64,000 bases of DNA from Candidatus Bathyarchaeota archaeon. GTDB lineage: Archaea > Thermoproteota > Bathyarchaeia > Bathyarchaeales > Bathycorpusculaceae. The number at the start of each line of letters is the position of its first letter. The first letter of the stretch is position 1. The position numbers were made by a program, and so were the translations under genes. The stretch lies in the NCBI GenBank assembly GCA_003151735.1, contig PLYI01000054.1, forward strand, positions 62,001 through 126,000, read 5' to 3'. The notes under the pieces were generated by a model. That model was given only the letters and a program-made list of their open reading frames with translations. It did no database searches and was not told where the DNA came from. This document shows, piece by piece, positions 35,727 through 44,350 of the stretch.

Positions 35727-36956
35727 TTGCTCAAAATATACAACACGTTAACACGGAAAATCGAAGATTTCAAGCCCCAAGAAGATATGCAGGTTAAAAT
35801 GTACACTTGCGGTCCATCAACCTACCAGCCCGCGCACATCGGCAACTACAGAACCTTCCTCTTCGAAGACATACTACAACGCTACATGGAATACTTAGGC
35901 TACAACGTTAAGCGGCTAATGACGCTGACCGACGTGGAAGACAAAGCAATAGCGCAGGCAAAAAAGGAAAACCTCACTGTGGAAGAGTTAACGCTTAGAA
36001 ACGAAGAGGTTTTCTTCAGGGATTTCGAGGTTTTGAAAATCAAAAAGCCCGATTACCCAATTCGAGCTTCAACAACAGTGGATCAGGTGGTAACATTGAT
36101 TTCGAAACTTTTGGAAAAAGGCATCGCTTACCGTTACGCCTATGAGGGCGCGGAAAACCTGTATTTTGATCCTTTAAAATTCAGGGGCTTCGGAAAACTT
36201 GCTCATTTGGACATGAGCAAATGGCCCGGGAAGAAACGGCGCTTCCACAAAGATACCTATCCTGGCACGCCTTGGAATCGGGGGGATTTTGTGCTTTGGC
36301 ACGGCTGCAAACAAGACGACGTCTGTTACCAAACACAGATTGGCTGTGGACGACCTGCATGGAACATTCAAGACGCAGCGATAGTAAGTAAACACTTAGG
36401 CTTCACTATAGATGTTGGATGCGGCGGAATCGACAACTTAGTCAGGCACCACGACTACACCCTTGCAGTTGCAGAAGCGGTTTCATGCAAACCGTTCTCA
36501 CGTTATTGGCTGCATGGTGGTCACCTGTTTGTAGATGGCAAAAAGATGTCCAAAAGCAAGGGCAACGTGTACTTCCCCAGCGACCTTTTAGCCAAAGGAT
36601 TTAGCGGTGGGCAACTGAGGTTCTTTCTTATTTATGGACCGTACAGGAAAAAGCTGAATTTCACGTTTGAAAAGCTGGCTCAGATAAGTCAGAAGCTTAA
36701 CTCATTCAAAAGTATGGTGGAGGAGTTACAAGAAGCAAAGCCGCGTAGCCAAGCCGAAGATCTGCCTGCTCTTAACTTAGATTCTGATTTTGAAAATCAT
36801 ATGAATAATGATTTGGACGTAAAATTTGCCTTCGACAGCCTATATGAGACAGTCAGCGAACTCCATAAAAAACGGAGGTCGCTAAGCGACAAAAACCTAA
36901 AAAATACGTTGAGTGATCTACACAAAATTGATAATGTATTGCAATGCATTTTTTAG
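35727..36956 (+). CDS. Divergent cysteinyl-tRNA synthetase paralogue
   Basis: Class Ia synthetase closest to CysRS: IYNTLTRKIEDFKP, C28 in MYTCGPSTYQ, HIGN at 37-40, FHKDTYPGTPWNRGDFVLW and KMSKSKGNVYF. In E. coli CysRS zinc is held by C28, C209, H234 and E238. Here C28 and the His remain, but GWHIECSAM is replaced by AWNIQDAAI (Cys to Asp) and HHENE by HHDYT (Glu to Thr). The product is shorter (409 aa), with a reduced anticodon-side domain. It may charge another amino acid, act on a non-tRNA substrate, or be a weak CysRS. Confidence 0.75.
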   Translation: MLKIYNTLTRKIEDFKPQEDMQVKMYTCGPSTYQPAHIGNYRTFLFEDILQRYMEYLGYNVKRLMTLTDVEDKAIAQAKKENLTVEELTLRNEEVFFRDFEVLKIKKPDYPIRASTTVDQVVTLISKLLEKGIAYRYAYEGAENLYFDPLKFRGFGKLAHLDMSKWPGKKRRFHKDTYPGTPWNRGDFVLWHGCKQDDVCYQTQIGCGRPAWNIQDAAIVSKHLGFTIDVGCGGIDNLVRHHDYTLAVAEAVSCKPFSRYWLHGGHLFVDGKKMSKSKGNVYFPSDLLAKGFSGGQLRFFLIYGPYRKKLNFTFEKLAQISQKLNSFKSMVEELQEAKPRSQAEDLPALNLDSDFENHMNNDLDVKFAFDSLYETVSELHKKRRSLSDKNLKNTLSDLHKIDNVLQCIF

Positions 36957-37201
36957 ATGAGTTCGCCTACAAATTTCACTCTTGTAAACGTTTCCTCTCG
37001 ATGCGGAGCCATATCAAGTTCTTCAGTTAAGTCTTTGCCCGCATCATGCATGCCCATATGGTCTCCTTCCAACCAGAAACTGCTTGCTGAAACATCGTAA
37101 ACCTTGCCCTGATACGCTATATAAGCTGGTTTACCATTTTTTCCATTATTTTCTTGCAGTTCTTGGCGTGTTATCTTTTTTTGTTCTGCCAAAAAATTCA
37201 C
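36953..37201 (-). CDS. Cytochrome b5-like heme-binding domain protein
   Basis: A small soluble domain with AYIAYQGKVYDVSASSFW, then EGDHMGMHDAGKDLTEELDM and APHREE. This is the short archaeal/bacterial cytochrome b5-like pattern, with His residues that may coordinate heme. It probably carries electrons or binds a hydrophobic ligand. It is convergent with the CysRS-like gene, overlapping by 4 bp. Confidence 0.8.
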   Translation of the reverse strand: MNFLAEQKKITRQELQENNGKNGKPAYIAYQGKVYDVSASSFWLEGDHMGMHDAGKDLTEELDMAPHREETFTRVKFVGELI

Positions 37202-37258
37202 CTTGTCCTATCTTTCTAAAGTTTGAAGACAGTTTTAAACGTTTAGGGCTTTATGAAG

Positions 37259-38335
37259 TCAGTTACTTAAGTTGGGACCAGTTGATGACAGGAAATTAGC
37301 CTTTATGTTGATGCTGCCCAGGTTTGTTCGATCGTTGATTTCGATGTTGCTTGCGGCAGGGTAATTGTCTGATTGGATGGGGGATTTGTTGCCTGAAAAA
37401 TTATGCAGATTCGAATGTATACTTCCCAGATTGGTTTGCGAAATGATTTTGGCTCCAACACCTCTATCGACTTGTAATCCAACATTTACGGTGCCCAAAT
37501 CTGTGACAGCGTCTACCTGAAGGTTTCCTTGGAGAGTCTGAGTTTGTGTTATATCCATGGTTACAGAGCCAGCGTTTGAATGCAAGTTAACCGTCTGGTT
37601 GCCTTGAACGTTGGCTTGGCTCATTCCAAAATACACTGTTCCCGCTTGAGTTTCAAGGGTTAGATTTCCAGCGATTGTGGCGTTTTGCAGGGTTGCTTCA
37701 ACGCTTCCTGTGTTAGCCTGAAGGTTAATTGATTGGAAAGTTGCAGGTTTCTCAGCGGATAGAGTGATTTTTCCCGCTTGTGTGGTTACGTTGAGGTTTA
37801 TGTTTAACGCTGGGTTAACGTAGACGGTGCAGGTTACATGGAGATTACCTGCGAAGGGCCCGTTTGTATCAATAACTTTCGCGTTGACTGTTAACACATC
37901 ATTCACCGTTTCGTTGGTAAAACTCACGTTTACAAGATTGGTTGAGCCAAAAATGCTTCTGGAGCCAGCTGCAGAGGTGATTATTAAGATGTTTTTGTCG
38001 GTTCCGTTTTGGGTTACAATATCTACTTGTGCTGCTGAAGCTTGCAAATTTAGATTCATCGTGTTTATGTTCGGGTGGCTGTCCTGATTTATCTGGTTAA
38101 AGTTAACTGGGTAGAGGGGCGCGAAAACTACTGCCGTCACAATCACCGCTGCAATCAATATGGCGATTAACGCGATGGCGGCTATCACTAACGGCTCTTT
38201 CCTCATGGGCCTAGCCTGCGTTGGCGGAGTTGCAGGCGCCGCAGGTGGTGCAAACGTCGCAACTGGCGTTCCACATTTATGGCAAAAATGTGCATCCTCG
38301 TCAAGTTTAGTTTCGCATCTTCGACAATAAGGCAA
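37259..38335 (-). CDS. Zinc ribbon, membrane anchor and DUF4097-like beta-helix protein
   Basis: The N-terminus is a zinc ribbon (YCRRCETKLDEDAHFCHKCG), followed by a Pro/Ala linker, one helix (LVIAAIALIAILIAAVIVTA) and about 260 residues of extracytoplasmic beta repeats rich in Asn and Thr. These carry recurrent blocks (NLNVTTQAGKITLSAEKP; LTLETQAGTVYFGMSQ; NLHSNAGSVTMDITQ; ISQTNLGSIHSNLHN) as in DUF4097-type parallel beta-helices. A cytosolic sensor ribbon with an external ladder suggests an envelope-sensing or adhesive role; this is inference. Confidence 0.7.
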   Translation of the reverse strand: MPYCRRCETKLDEDAHFCHKCGTPVATFAPPAAPATPPTQARPMRKEPLVIAAIALIAILIAAVIVTAVVFAPLYPVNFNQINQDSHPNINTMNLNLQASAAQVDIVTQNGTDKNILIITSAAGSRSIFGSTNLVNVSFTNETVNDVLTVNAKVIDTNGPFAGNLHVTCTVYVNPALNINLNVTTQAGKITLSAEKPATFQSINLQANTGSVEATLQNATIAGNLTLETQAGTVYFGMSQANVQGNQTVNLHSNAGSVTMDITQTQTLQGNLQVDAVTDLGTVNVGLQVDRGVGAKIISQTNLGSIHSNLHNFSGNKSPIQSDNYPAASNIEINDRTNLGSINIKANFLSSTGPNLSN

Positions 38336-38474
38336 CAGTGAACCTCAAGTTACGGGTATTGCGTTTTATAATTTAAGCATTGCCAAAGTTTTGTTATTGG
38401 AATTTTGAAACGATTTCAAAATTTATTGCGAATAGTTTTTGTCTGCCTACAACGCATTGTAGGGTAGTGAATGT

Positions 38475-39344
38475 TTGGTGCCGTTGATTTCAAGCTTTGA
38501 CCCTTGGCGTTCAGGCCTATGCACATGCCCACCGAAGCTTACGTTTAACCCTTACACGGGATGCGACCACCAATGCATCTACTGCTACGCGTCAGGCTAT
38601 ATCCCGAACTTCAAAGATTGCCACCCCAAAAAAGAAGCCCTCGCCCAGCTGAAGCGGGAAGCTGCCAAACTCAAGGGCGAAACCGTCTCCATATCCAACT
38701 CGTCAGACCCCTATCCAAGGGTGGAAGCGACTGAAGGCTTAACGAGACGGTGCCTTGAAATTCTTGTAGAAAGTAAATGTAAAATTCAAATCATCACAAA
38801 AAGCAACCTAGTAACCCGAGACGACGACTTGCTCATCAAGGTTCCCGCGACGGTTGCGTTAACTATAACCACACATGACAACGGGTTGGCAAAATTAATC
38901 GAGCCATTTGCTCCGTCGCCGTCCAAGCGTCTAAGAGCCGTACAAGACCTGACCAAAGCAGGCATTCCAGTTTCAGTGCGAATCGACCCCATCATCCCAT
39001 TAGTAAATGACCAGCCGCAAAAACTCATCGCGGAACTTGCAAATATAGGAGTTAAGCACATAACCTGCTCAACATACAAGGCAAAAGCAGACAATTGGAT
39101 GCGGCTTACAGCATCGATGCCTCAGGTGGCGGAGAAACTAAAACCCTTGTATTTTGTGCGGGGTGAAAAAATCGGCGGAAGCACTCTTCTTCCAAAAGAA
39201 TTCAGGTACAAAATCCTCAAGGGCGTGCGGGATTTGGCTGAAGTGAACGGAATGAAGTTTGGTGTTTGCCGAGAGGGCTTAGCCCAACTGAACACTGCAT
39301 CCTGCGATGGTTCATGGTTAATGCCTAAAGCAAAGGATGTGTGA
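38475..39344 (+). CDS. SPL-family radical SAM protein
   Basis: A radical SAM enzyme of the spore photoproduct lyase/COG1533 group. LTFNPYTGCDHQCIYCYASG holds the CxxxCxxC cluster motif, followed by SISNSSDPYPRVEATEGLTR and VSVRIDPIIPLVND. The real substrate of archaeal COG1533 proteins is mostly unknown; spore photoproduct repair is only known for bacterial SPL. It ends 3 bp before dpo4, so the two are cotranscribed, which suggests a link to DNA damage. TTG at 38475 is the likely start. Confidence 0.82.
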   Translation: MVPLISSFDPWRSGLCTCPPKLTFNPYTGCDHQCIYCYASGYIPNFKDCHPKKEALAQLKREAAKLKGETVSISNSSDPYPRVEATEGLTRRCLEILVESKCKIQIITKSNLVTRDDDLLIKVPATVALTITTHDNGLAKLIEPFAPSPSKRLRAVQDLTKAGIPVSVRIDPIIPLVNDQPQKLIAELANIGVKHITCSTYKAKADNWMRLTASMPQVAEKLKPLYFVRGEKIGGSTLLPKEFRYKILKGVRDLAEVNGMKFGVCREGLAQLNTASCDGSWLMPKAKDV

Positions 39345-39347
39345 AAG

Positions 39348-40451
39348 TTGCAGAATCGTGTGGTTATGCTGGCTGATTTTGATTATTTCTTCGCTCAATG
39401 CGAGGAGCTTCGCAATCCTTCAATCAAAGATAAACCTGTAGTTGTAGGCGTTTATTCTGGACGAACCGAGGAAAGCGGCGCAGTAAGCACAAGCAACTAC
39501 ATCGCCCGAAAATACGGCATCAAATCCGGCATGCCATTATTCCTGGCTAAACGCAAACTAGAAGGCATAGAATCGGTTTTCTTCAAAGTTGACCACGAAT
39601 ACTACGACCAAATCAGCGACCGCATCATGCAAATTCTTCAAATTTATGCAACCAGCTTGGAACAAGTGAGCATAGATGAAGCTTATCTGGATGTAACTGA
39701 GCAGGTGGAAAGCAGCTTTGAAAAGGCAAAAGATTACGCCCAAAAAATAAAAACAGATGTCAAAAACCAAGTCGGAATCTCCTTCACTATCGGTGTCGGA
39801 CCAAACAAACTTGTGTCAAAGATTGCTTGTGATAGCCAAAAACCCGACGGCTTAACCATCGTGAAACCCCAAGAAGCCCGTACTTTTCTTGAACCGTTGG
39901 AAGTTGATAGACTTTTAGGGGTCGGCAAAAAAACGTTCATACGGATGGAGCAGATGGGCATCAAAACAATCGGCGACCTCGCAAAATATGATTGCCAGAG
40001 ACTCATCGAAGTTTTCGGCAAAGTCATGGGCATTTATTTCCACAACGTCGCAAACGCAGTCGACAACGAACCCGTCCGAGAGCAAGGCGAGGCAGAATCC
40101 ATCAGCCGCATCGGCACTCTAAAACAAGACACCCGCGACTTAGAATTTATCTTGCAGAAAACCGACGAATTAACAGTCGACGTCTACCAAGAAATCTCAG
40201 AGAAAAACCTCAGCTTCAAACAAGTCGCCATCTACGTGGTTATGACGGATCTTAGCAGCAAAAGCCGCTCGGTGACGCTTGAGCAACCTGGCAAGGACAA
40301 AGAAACCATCACCCGAAACGTCCGCTCACTCTTCGAAAAATATCTGAGCGAATCCACGCTTGAAATGCGAAGAGTTGGCGTGAAAGTTTCAGGTTTCAGC
40401 CGCGAAGAACCCAGGCAAAAGCAGCTGACAAGCTTCTTCCAAACAGGATAA
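39348..40451 (+). CDS. dbh: DNA polymerase IV (Y-family, Dpo4/Dbh type)
   Basis: Translesion polymerase. VVMLADFDYFFAQCEE carries the first catalytic Asp; SIDEAYLDVTE carries the DE pair. SFTIGVGPNKLVSKIACD and DRLLGVGKKTFIRMEQMG (HhH) follow, with a little-finger domain after residue 230. The C-terminus is a classic PIP-box, QKQLTSFF (residues 357-364), for PCNA binding. Start TTG at 39348 is 3 bp after the radical SAM gene. Confidence 0.95.
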   Translation: MQNRVVMLADFDYFFAQCEELRNPSIKDKPVVVGVYSGRTEESGAVSTSNYIARKYGIKSGMPLFLAKRKLEGIESVFFKVDHEYYDQISDRIMQILQIYATSLEQVSIDEAYLDVTEQVESSFEKAKDYAQKIKTDVKNQVGISFTIGVGPNKLVSKIACDSQKPDGLTIVKPQEARTFLEPLEVDRLLGVGKKTFIRMEQMGIKTIGDLAKYDCQRLIEVFGKVMGIYFHNVANAVDNEPVREQGEAESISRIGTLKQDTRDLEFILQKTDELTVDVYQEISEKNLSFKQVAIYVVMTDLSSKSRSVTLEQPGKDKETITRNVRSLFEKYLSESTLEMRRVGVKVSGFSREEPRQKQLTSFFQTG

Positions 40452-40493
40452 TTAAAGCAAACTTTTTCTTTATCTTAACCCTATTTTCAGATA

Positions 40494-41094
40494 GTGACCA
40501 TTTTGTCTTCTAAAAAACAGCAAAGTCAGCTTCCGCCCGACCAAACTGCAACAGACCGCATTCTGCGCTGGGGCACCGACCATCCAGGCATTAATTCAAC
40601 TAACCCGCAGCTGAAACTGGAAACCTACACCCTTACCATCGACGGCGAAGTCGAAAACCCCGTGAAGCTCAGCTGGAACGATTTTTTGCAGTTGCCTAAA
40701 ACCGTTTCTGTCAGCGATTTTCACTGTGTCGAAGGCTGGAGCGTATTGGACTGCAAGTGGGAAGGAATCAAAATCAAAGATATCGAAAGGCTTGTCAAAC
40801 CCAGAGCTGTGGCTCGAGCAGTAACCTTCGATTGTGCCGACAACTACCGGACTTCGCTTTTTCGGGAGGAACTTACAGGCGACGATGTCATGTTAGCTTA
40901 CAAGCTTAATGGTGAACTGCTCGAAGAGGGATTAGGAGCTCCCTTGCGCCTTATCGTGCCCGCCAAGTATGCGTACGAGTGCGTTGTGGGTTGTGCGTTT
41001 GGGGTTTTCCAGGGGCAAAGAACTGGGGTTCTGGGAGAAGCGTGGATACAGTGATTGTGCCGATGTGTGGAAAAACGACCGTTTCAACCGCTAA
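40494..41094 (+). CDS. Molybdopterin-dependent oxidoreductase (sulfite oxidase/MsrP-like) with C-terminal frameshift
   Basis: The sulfite-oxidase fold is seen in LTIDGEVENPVKLSWNDFLQ, SDFHCVEGWSVLDCKWEG (Moco Cys in HCVEGW) and LGAPLRLIVPAKYAYE. The first frame ends at 41054 with a meaningless tail, while the next frame encodes ALWVVRLGFSRGKELGFWEK, then RGYSDCADVWKNDRF, which is the expected family C-terminus. One indel near 40965-40985 explains this. Without a signal peptide it appears cytosolic. Whether the break is real or an assembly error cannot be told here. Confidence 0.82.
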
Positions 41095-41248
41095 GTGGGA
41101 AGAATAGCTGTGTAGAATTAACTTGCTTACTATGTGAATTATTTTTTCATTTACAATCATTTAATTAGCCAAAGAACGTTTTTAAAATTGGGATAAAGCT
41201 TATAACCGTAATCCAGCATTTCGTTGGCTCTTCAAGAGGTCAAAAAAT

Positions 41249-41395
41249 ATGTCACAGAAAAATGAAGTAAGGCACAACTCAAACGGCCCAATAACCGTCA
41301 AAACCACGGTTAAATTATTAAGCTGTAGCTCAAAAGTGCCTTCACAAAAAAGAAAAGAAGAAGCAAAACCAACACTCTACCTAAACAGAGTATAA
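41249..41395 (+). CDS. Putative 48-aa basic protein
   Basis: ATG at 41249 has AAGAGGTC about 8 bp upstream and a CTTATAA box further upstream. The product is short, basic and Ser/Lys-rich (VRHNSNGPITVKTTVKLLSC; SQKRKEEAKPTLYLNRV). No family is known. The promoter and RBS make it plausible; it occupies an otherwise empty spacer of about 390 bp. Confidence 0.45.
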   Translation: MSQKNEVRHNSNGPITVKTTVKLLSCSSKVPSQKRKEEAKPTLYLNRV

Positions 41396-41488
41396 GCCTA
41401 AGCTTCTTTTTTTCAATAGAACAGTTTGTTTCAGTTTAACTCTTTTATACTTGTAATTCTCCGTTTTAACGCAGAAGAGGCAACAAGC

Positions 41489-41932
41489 TTGAATTACACT
41501 GAAGCCAAACTTGGAAGAATCTTTGTCCTAAGACTCCACAACAACGAAACACTCCACGAAGTTATAGAAAAATTCGCAGCCCAAAAACAAGTCAAAAGCG
41601 CCCTCTGCTTTTTCCTCGGCGGCGCCCAAGACAAAAGTAAAGTCGTCGTGGGACCTAAAGATGGCAACGTAATACCCCCCGAACCAATGGTAACGCTTTT
41701 AAGGGGTGTCCATGAAGCCTGCGGCGTAGGAACAATCTTCAGCGATGAAGAAGGAAAACCCAAGCTGCACATGCATGCTAGTTTTGGAAGAAACGATAAC
41801 GCAGTTACTGGTTGTGTGCGAATGGGTGTGGATGTTTGGCAGATTGGCGAGGTGGTCATTTTGGAGTTGGCTGGCGGTTCGGCTAAAAGAGCTAAAAACG
41901 CGGAAACTGGCTTTGAATTTTTGGAATGCTAA
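41489..41932 (+). CDS. PPC/DUF296-domain protein
   Basis: One plant-and-prokaryote conserved (PPC/DUF296) domain: LGRIFVLRLHNNETLHEVIE, SALCFFLGGAQDKSKVVVGP, KLHMHASFGRNDNAVTGC with the conserved His pair, and EVVILELAGG. Members form trimers; in plants the domain accompanies AT-hooks, and in prokaryotes it stands alone, possibly with bound metal. TTG at 41489 follows AGAGGC and gives the family start. It is convergent with GT39, overlapping by 4 bp. Confidence 0.82.
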   Translation: MNYTEAKLGRIFVLRLHNNETLHEVIEKFAAQKQVKSALCFFLGGAQDKSKVVVGPKDGNVIPPEPMVTLLRGVHEACGVGTIFSDEEGKPKLHMHASFGRNDNAVTGCVRMGVDVWQIGEVVILELAGGSAKRAKNAETGFEFLEC

Positions 41933-43608
41933 CCTAAAAATCTGACTAGGAAAATTCTGTAGCCCATGTTGCCGTAGAAGTCGCCCCAGAACGGCTGGTC
42001 CTGCGGGTCGCCAAATCTGCCTGTACTGTAAATCATGGTTTCAACCTTTGTGTAGTCTAAGGTTGTGTTGAAGAATTGAGTATGAATTCCATAGTCGAAA
42101 AGTATTATGTATTTTACGTTACGTTGCTGGCAGAGACTCAGGAAGTCTGTGATGTTAAAGTTAGGTGTGAAGGCATCGACTGCCAGGGATGGGTACTGCC
42201 AGATTTGGTCTCTGGACATGTTTGAAGGCATGTAGAAGCGAAACATGTCTTGGTCAAGAAGGTTAAAGGCGCAGACAAGCACGGCGGATTGGTTTTGATC
42301 CAGATGCGTTGCCAAGTAATCTGTTGCTTCTTGAATTGGAATGTGAATCTGGTCGCGAGCAGTCATCTGGTAAGAGTCATAACTGGCGTAGGCAACCGCA
42401 ATAGCTATTATGACGATGAACAATGCCGCTGACAACTTCTTTAGGCGATCACCCTTAAAGCCAATTTGCCGAGGCTTCCAAGCGCGGACTCTGCCATAAA
42501 GGAACATTATGAAGCATGCGGAGGAAATGGCTAAAATCGGAAAAAGCGGAGTCACATACCGCCATTGCCTGTTTGGAATAATGGTAAAGAAAACGTAAAC
42601 CACCAAAAACCATGTGAGGAAAAAGACGTCCTGTTTTTTTCTTCGGTAAGCAAACAACCCCAAACCAGATAGGCCCAGAGCAAAAATCGGCAGCGAGATG
42701 GGATGGACAGCGATGTCTTTGAAAGGCCAAGTCATCTCTGTCAAGTAGTAGAGGGGAACCGGCTGGAATCGGTTGCTGTATGCTGGTCGGTCTTGGCCGC
42801 CCTCGCTCATGACGTATTGGAGGGTTTGAAACTTTGTGATTCCGTCGTAGTGATAGATCATTGCAAACCAGGGCAACACGACCAAAACGACAATTACAAA
42901 AATCAAAAGTAACTTTGCTAAACTCAGTTTCAAACGTTTTCTACTCAGAAACAATATGCTAAGAAGCATTGCGATGGCGGCAACTACAATCTGGTATTTT
43001 GCGAGAACGCCAATGCCTAACGCTAAGCCGCTGAAAATTAGCGTCTTGTTCGTGTCCTTAATTAGCCACGAGTAGAAAGTGAACATTACAAGTGTGAAGA
43101 AGAAGATGAGCATGGTTTCTAGCATTGTTACGCGGGAAAGCCAGAAGAACCCGGGCATTGTGCCCAAAAGGACGGCTGCGATCAACGCGTTTCTCTGCCC
43201 GTACGTACGTTTGGTGAACTCATACAAAAGCCCAATCGCTAACAACGAAAAAGTCACCGCCACCAGACGCCCCGCAATCTGGGTTGCCCCAAAAATCTGG
43301 AAGTAACCCGTCACAACAAGGTCGAAGACTGGCGGGTAGTATCCGTAGGTGGTCATGTAATCCCAGGTTTGCCCATGTGAAAGCATTGTGGCACCGACAA
43401 GATGGGGCATTTCATCCCACTGCACCGACATATAACCCAGATTGTACAGCGAAGCAACCGCAAAGATAACTAAGAAAACCAGCAGTGCCAATGTATACTG
43501 ATGCTTTTTTGCGAAACTTAGCCTTCCATTGGAAGACTGTTCGCTGATATTGGCGGTTGAGGTTATGTTGGGTGGCCCCTTTTTAGATTGAGAATTAGTA
43601 GTCGGCAT
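41929..43608 (-). CDS. GT39-type membrane glycosyltransferase (PMT_2)
   Basis: A polytopic glycosyltransferase of the ArnT/PMT superfamily. After a polar N-terminus, the first helix (YTLALLVFLVIFAVASLYNL) leads to the luminal acidic motif (SVQWDEMPHLVGATMLSHG), then many helices (ALIAAVLLGTMPGFFWLSRV; LLIFVIVVLVVLPWF) and a C-terminal soluble region. It probably transfers sugar from a polyprenyl-phosphate donor to a protein or lipid at the outer face. The acceptor is unknown. Confidence 0.85.
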   Translation of the reverse strand: MPTTNSQSKKGPPNITSTANISEQSSNGRLSFAKKHQYTLALLVFLVIFAVASLYNLGYMSVQWDEMPHLVGATMLSHGQTWDYMTTYGYYPPVFDLVVTGYFQIFGATQIAGRLVAVTFSLLAIGLLYEFTKRTYGQRNALIAAVLLGTMPGFFWLSRVTMLETMLIFFFTLVMFTFYSWLIKDTNKTLIFSGLALGIGVLAKYQIVVAAIAMLLSILFLSRKRLKLSLAKLLLIFVIVVLVVLPWFAMIYHYDGITKFQTLQYVMSEGGQDRPAYSNRFQPVPLYYLTEMTWPFKDIAVHPISLPIFALGLSGLGLFAYRRKKQDVFFLTWFLVVYVFFTIIPNRQWRYVTPLFPILAISSACFIMFLYGRVRAWKPRQIGFKGDRLKKLSAALFIVIIAIAVAYASYDSYQMTARDQIHIPIQEATDYLATHLDQNQSAVLVCAFNLLDQDMFRFYMPSNMSRDQIWQYPSLAVDAFTPNFNITDFLSLCQQRNVKYIILFDYGIHTQFFNTTLDYTKVETMIYSTGRFGDPQDQPFWGDFYGNMGYRIFLVRFLG

Positions 43609-43685
43609 CTAAAAAGAGTTTGCGATAACTCCAAGAATGCCCTCTATCAGAATTTTCTGGAAAACACTTGGTTTCTAAGATATGG

Positions 43686-44339
43686 CTAACCTTTCTTTAT
43701 CATCCGCTTAACTCTTTGAAGCTCCATCTCAAGGTTCAATGTAACTGGCACTGCTTTACCGAATGGTTGGCAATGCCCCTCCACTATGGCTTTAGCGATT
43801 GCTTCGACGCTCAATTCAGAGGCTTCTATTTTGGTGTACCCATAACCTATTTGCGGGCCATAATGCGCGTCGGTTCCGGCCACACGAGGAAGTTTCAAGC
43901 GTTCAGCTGTTTCCGTCGCTTTTTTTACGCTTCTTTTAAAGGGGAAGGCTCGGGCATTTATTATTTCGATTGCGTCGAAAGTTGAGCAGACTTTATCCTT
44001 TAAGCAGCCTTTGAACAAGACAAACGGGTGGCATGCAATTGCGACTCCGCCTGCCCGATGGATTCGCATAACTGTTTCGGCGGCGGTTAAACCTCTTGGG
44101 ATAAGCTCATTGACGTTTAGCGCAACAATATGCCCTTCGCTGCTGGAGACTTCCATGCCTGGGATAACTGGGAAATCTGTTTCTTTGGCGATTTTGTAGG
44201 CGCCTTCAAGTTGGTTGTGGTCGGTTACGGCTACGGCGTCCAAGCCTTTTTTATTTGCATAATAAACGAGGTCTTTTGGGGTTATCAGTGAGTCTTTTGA
44301 GTAGGTGGTGTGGACGTGGAGGTCAGCTTTTATCTGCAT
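43686..44339 (-). CDS. PHP-domain metal-dependent phosphoesterase
   Basis: The PHP metal motifs are in order: ADLHVHTTYSKDS, AVTDHNQLEGAYK, PVIPGMEVSSSEGHIVAL, GVAIACHPF and RVAGTDAHYG. These residues bind two or three metal ions for phosphate ester hydrolysis. The substrate is unknown (nucleotide or sugar phosphate). It follows metG by 11 bp and is likely cotranscribed with it. Confidence 0.87.
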   Translation of the reverse strand: MQIKADLHVHTTYSKDSLITPKDLVYYANKKGLDAVAVTDHNQLEGAYKIAKETDFPVIPGMEVSSSEGHIVALNVNELIPRGLTAAETVMRIHRAGGVAIACHPFVLFKGCLKDKVCSTFDAIEIINARAFPFKRSVKKATETAERLKLPRVAGTDAHYGPQIGYGYTKIEASELSVEAIAKAIVEGHCQPFGKAVPVTLNLEMELQRVKRMIKKG

Positions 44340-44350
44340 CAGCGCCGCCC

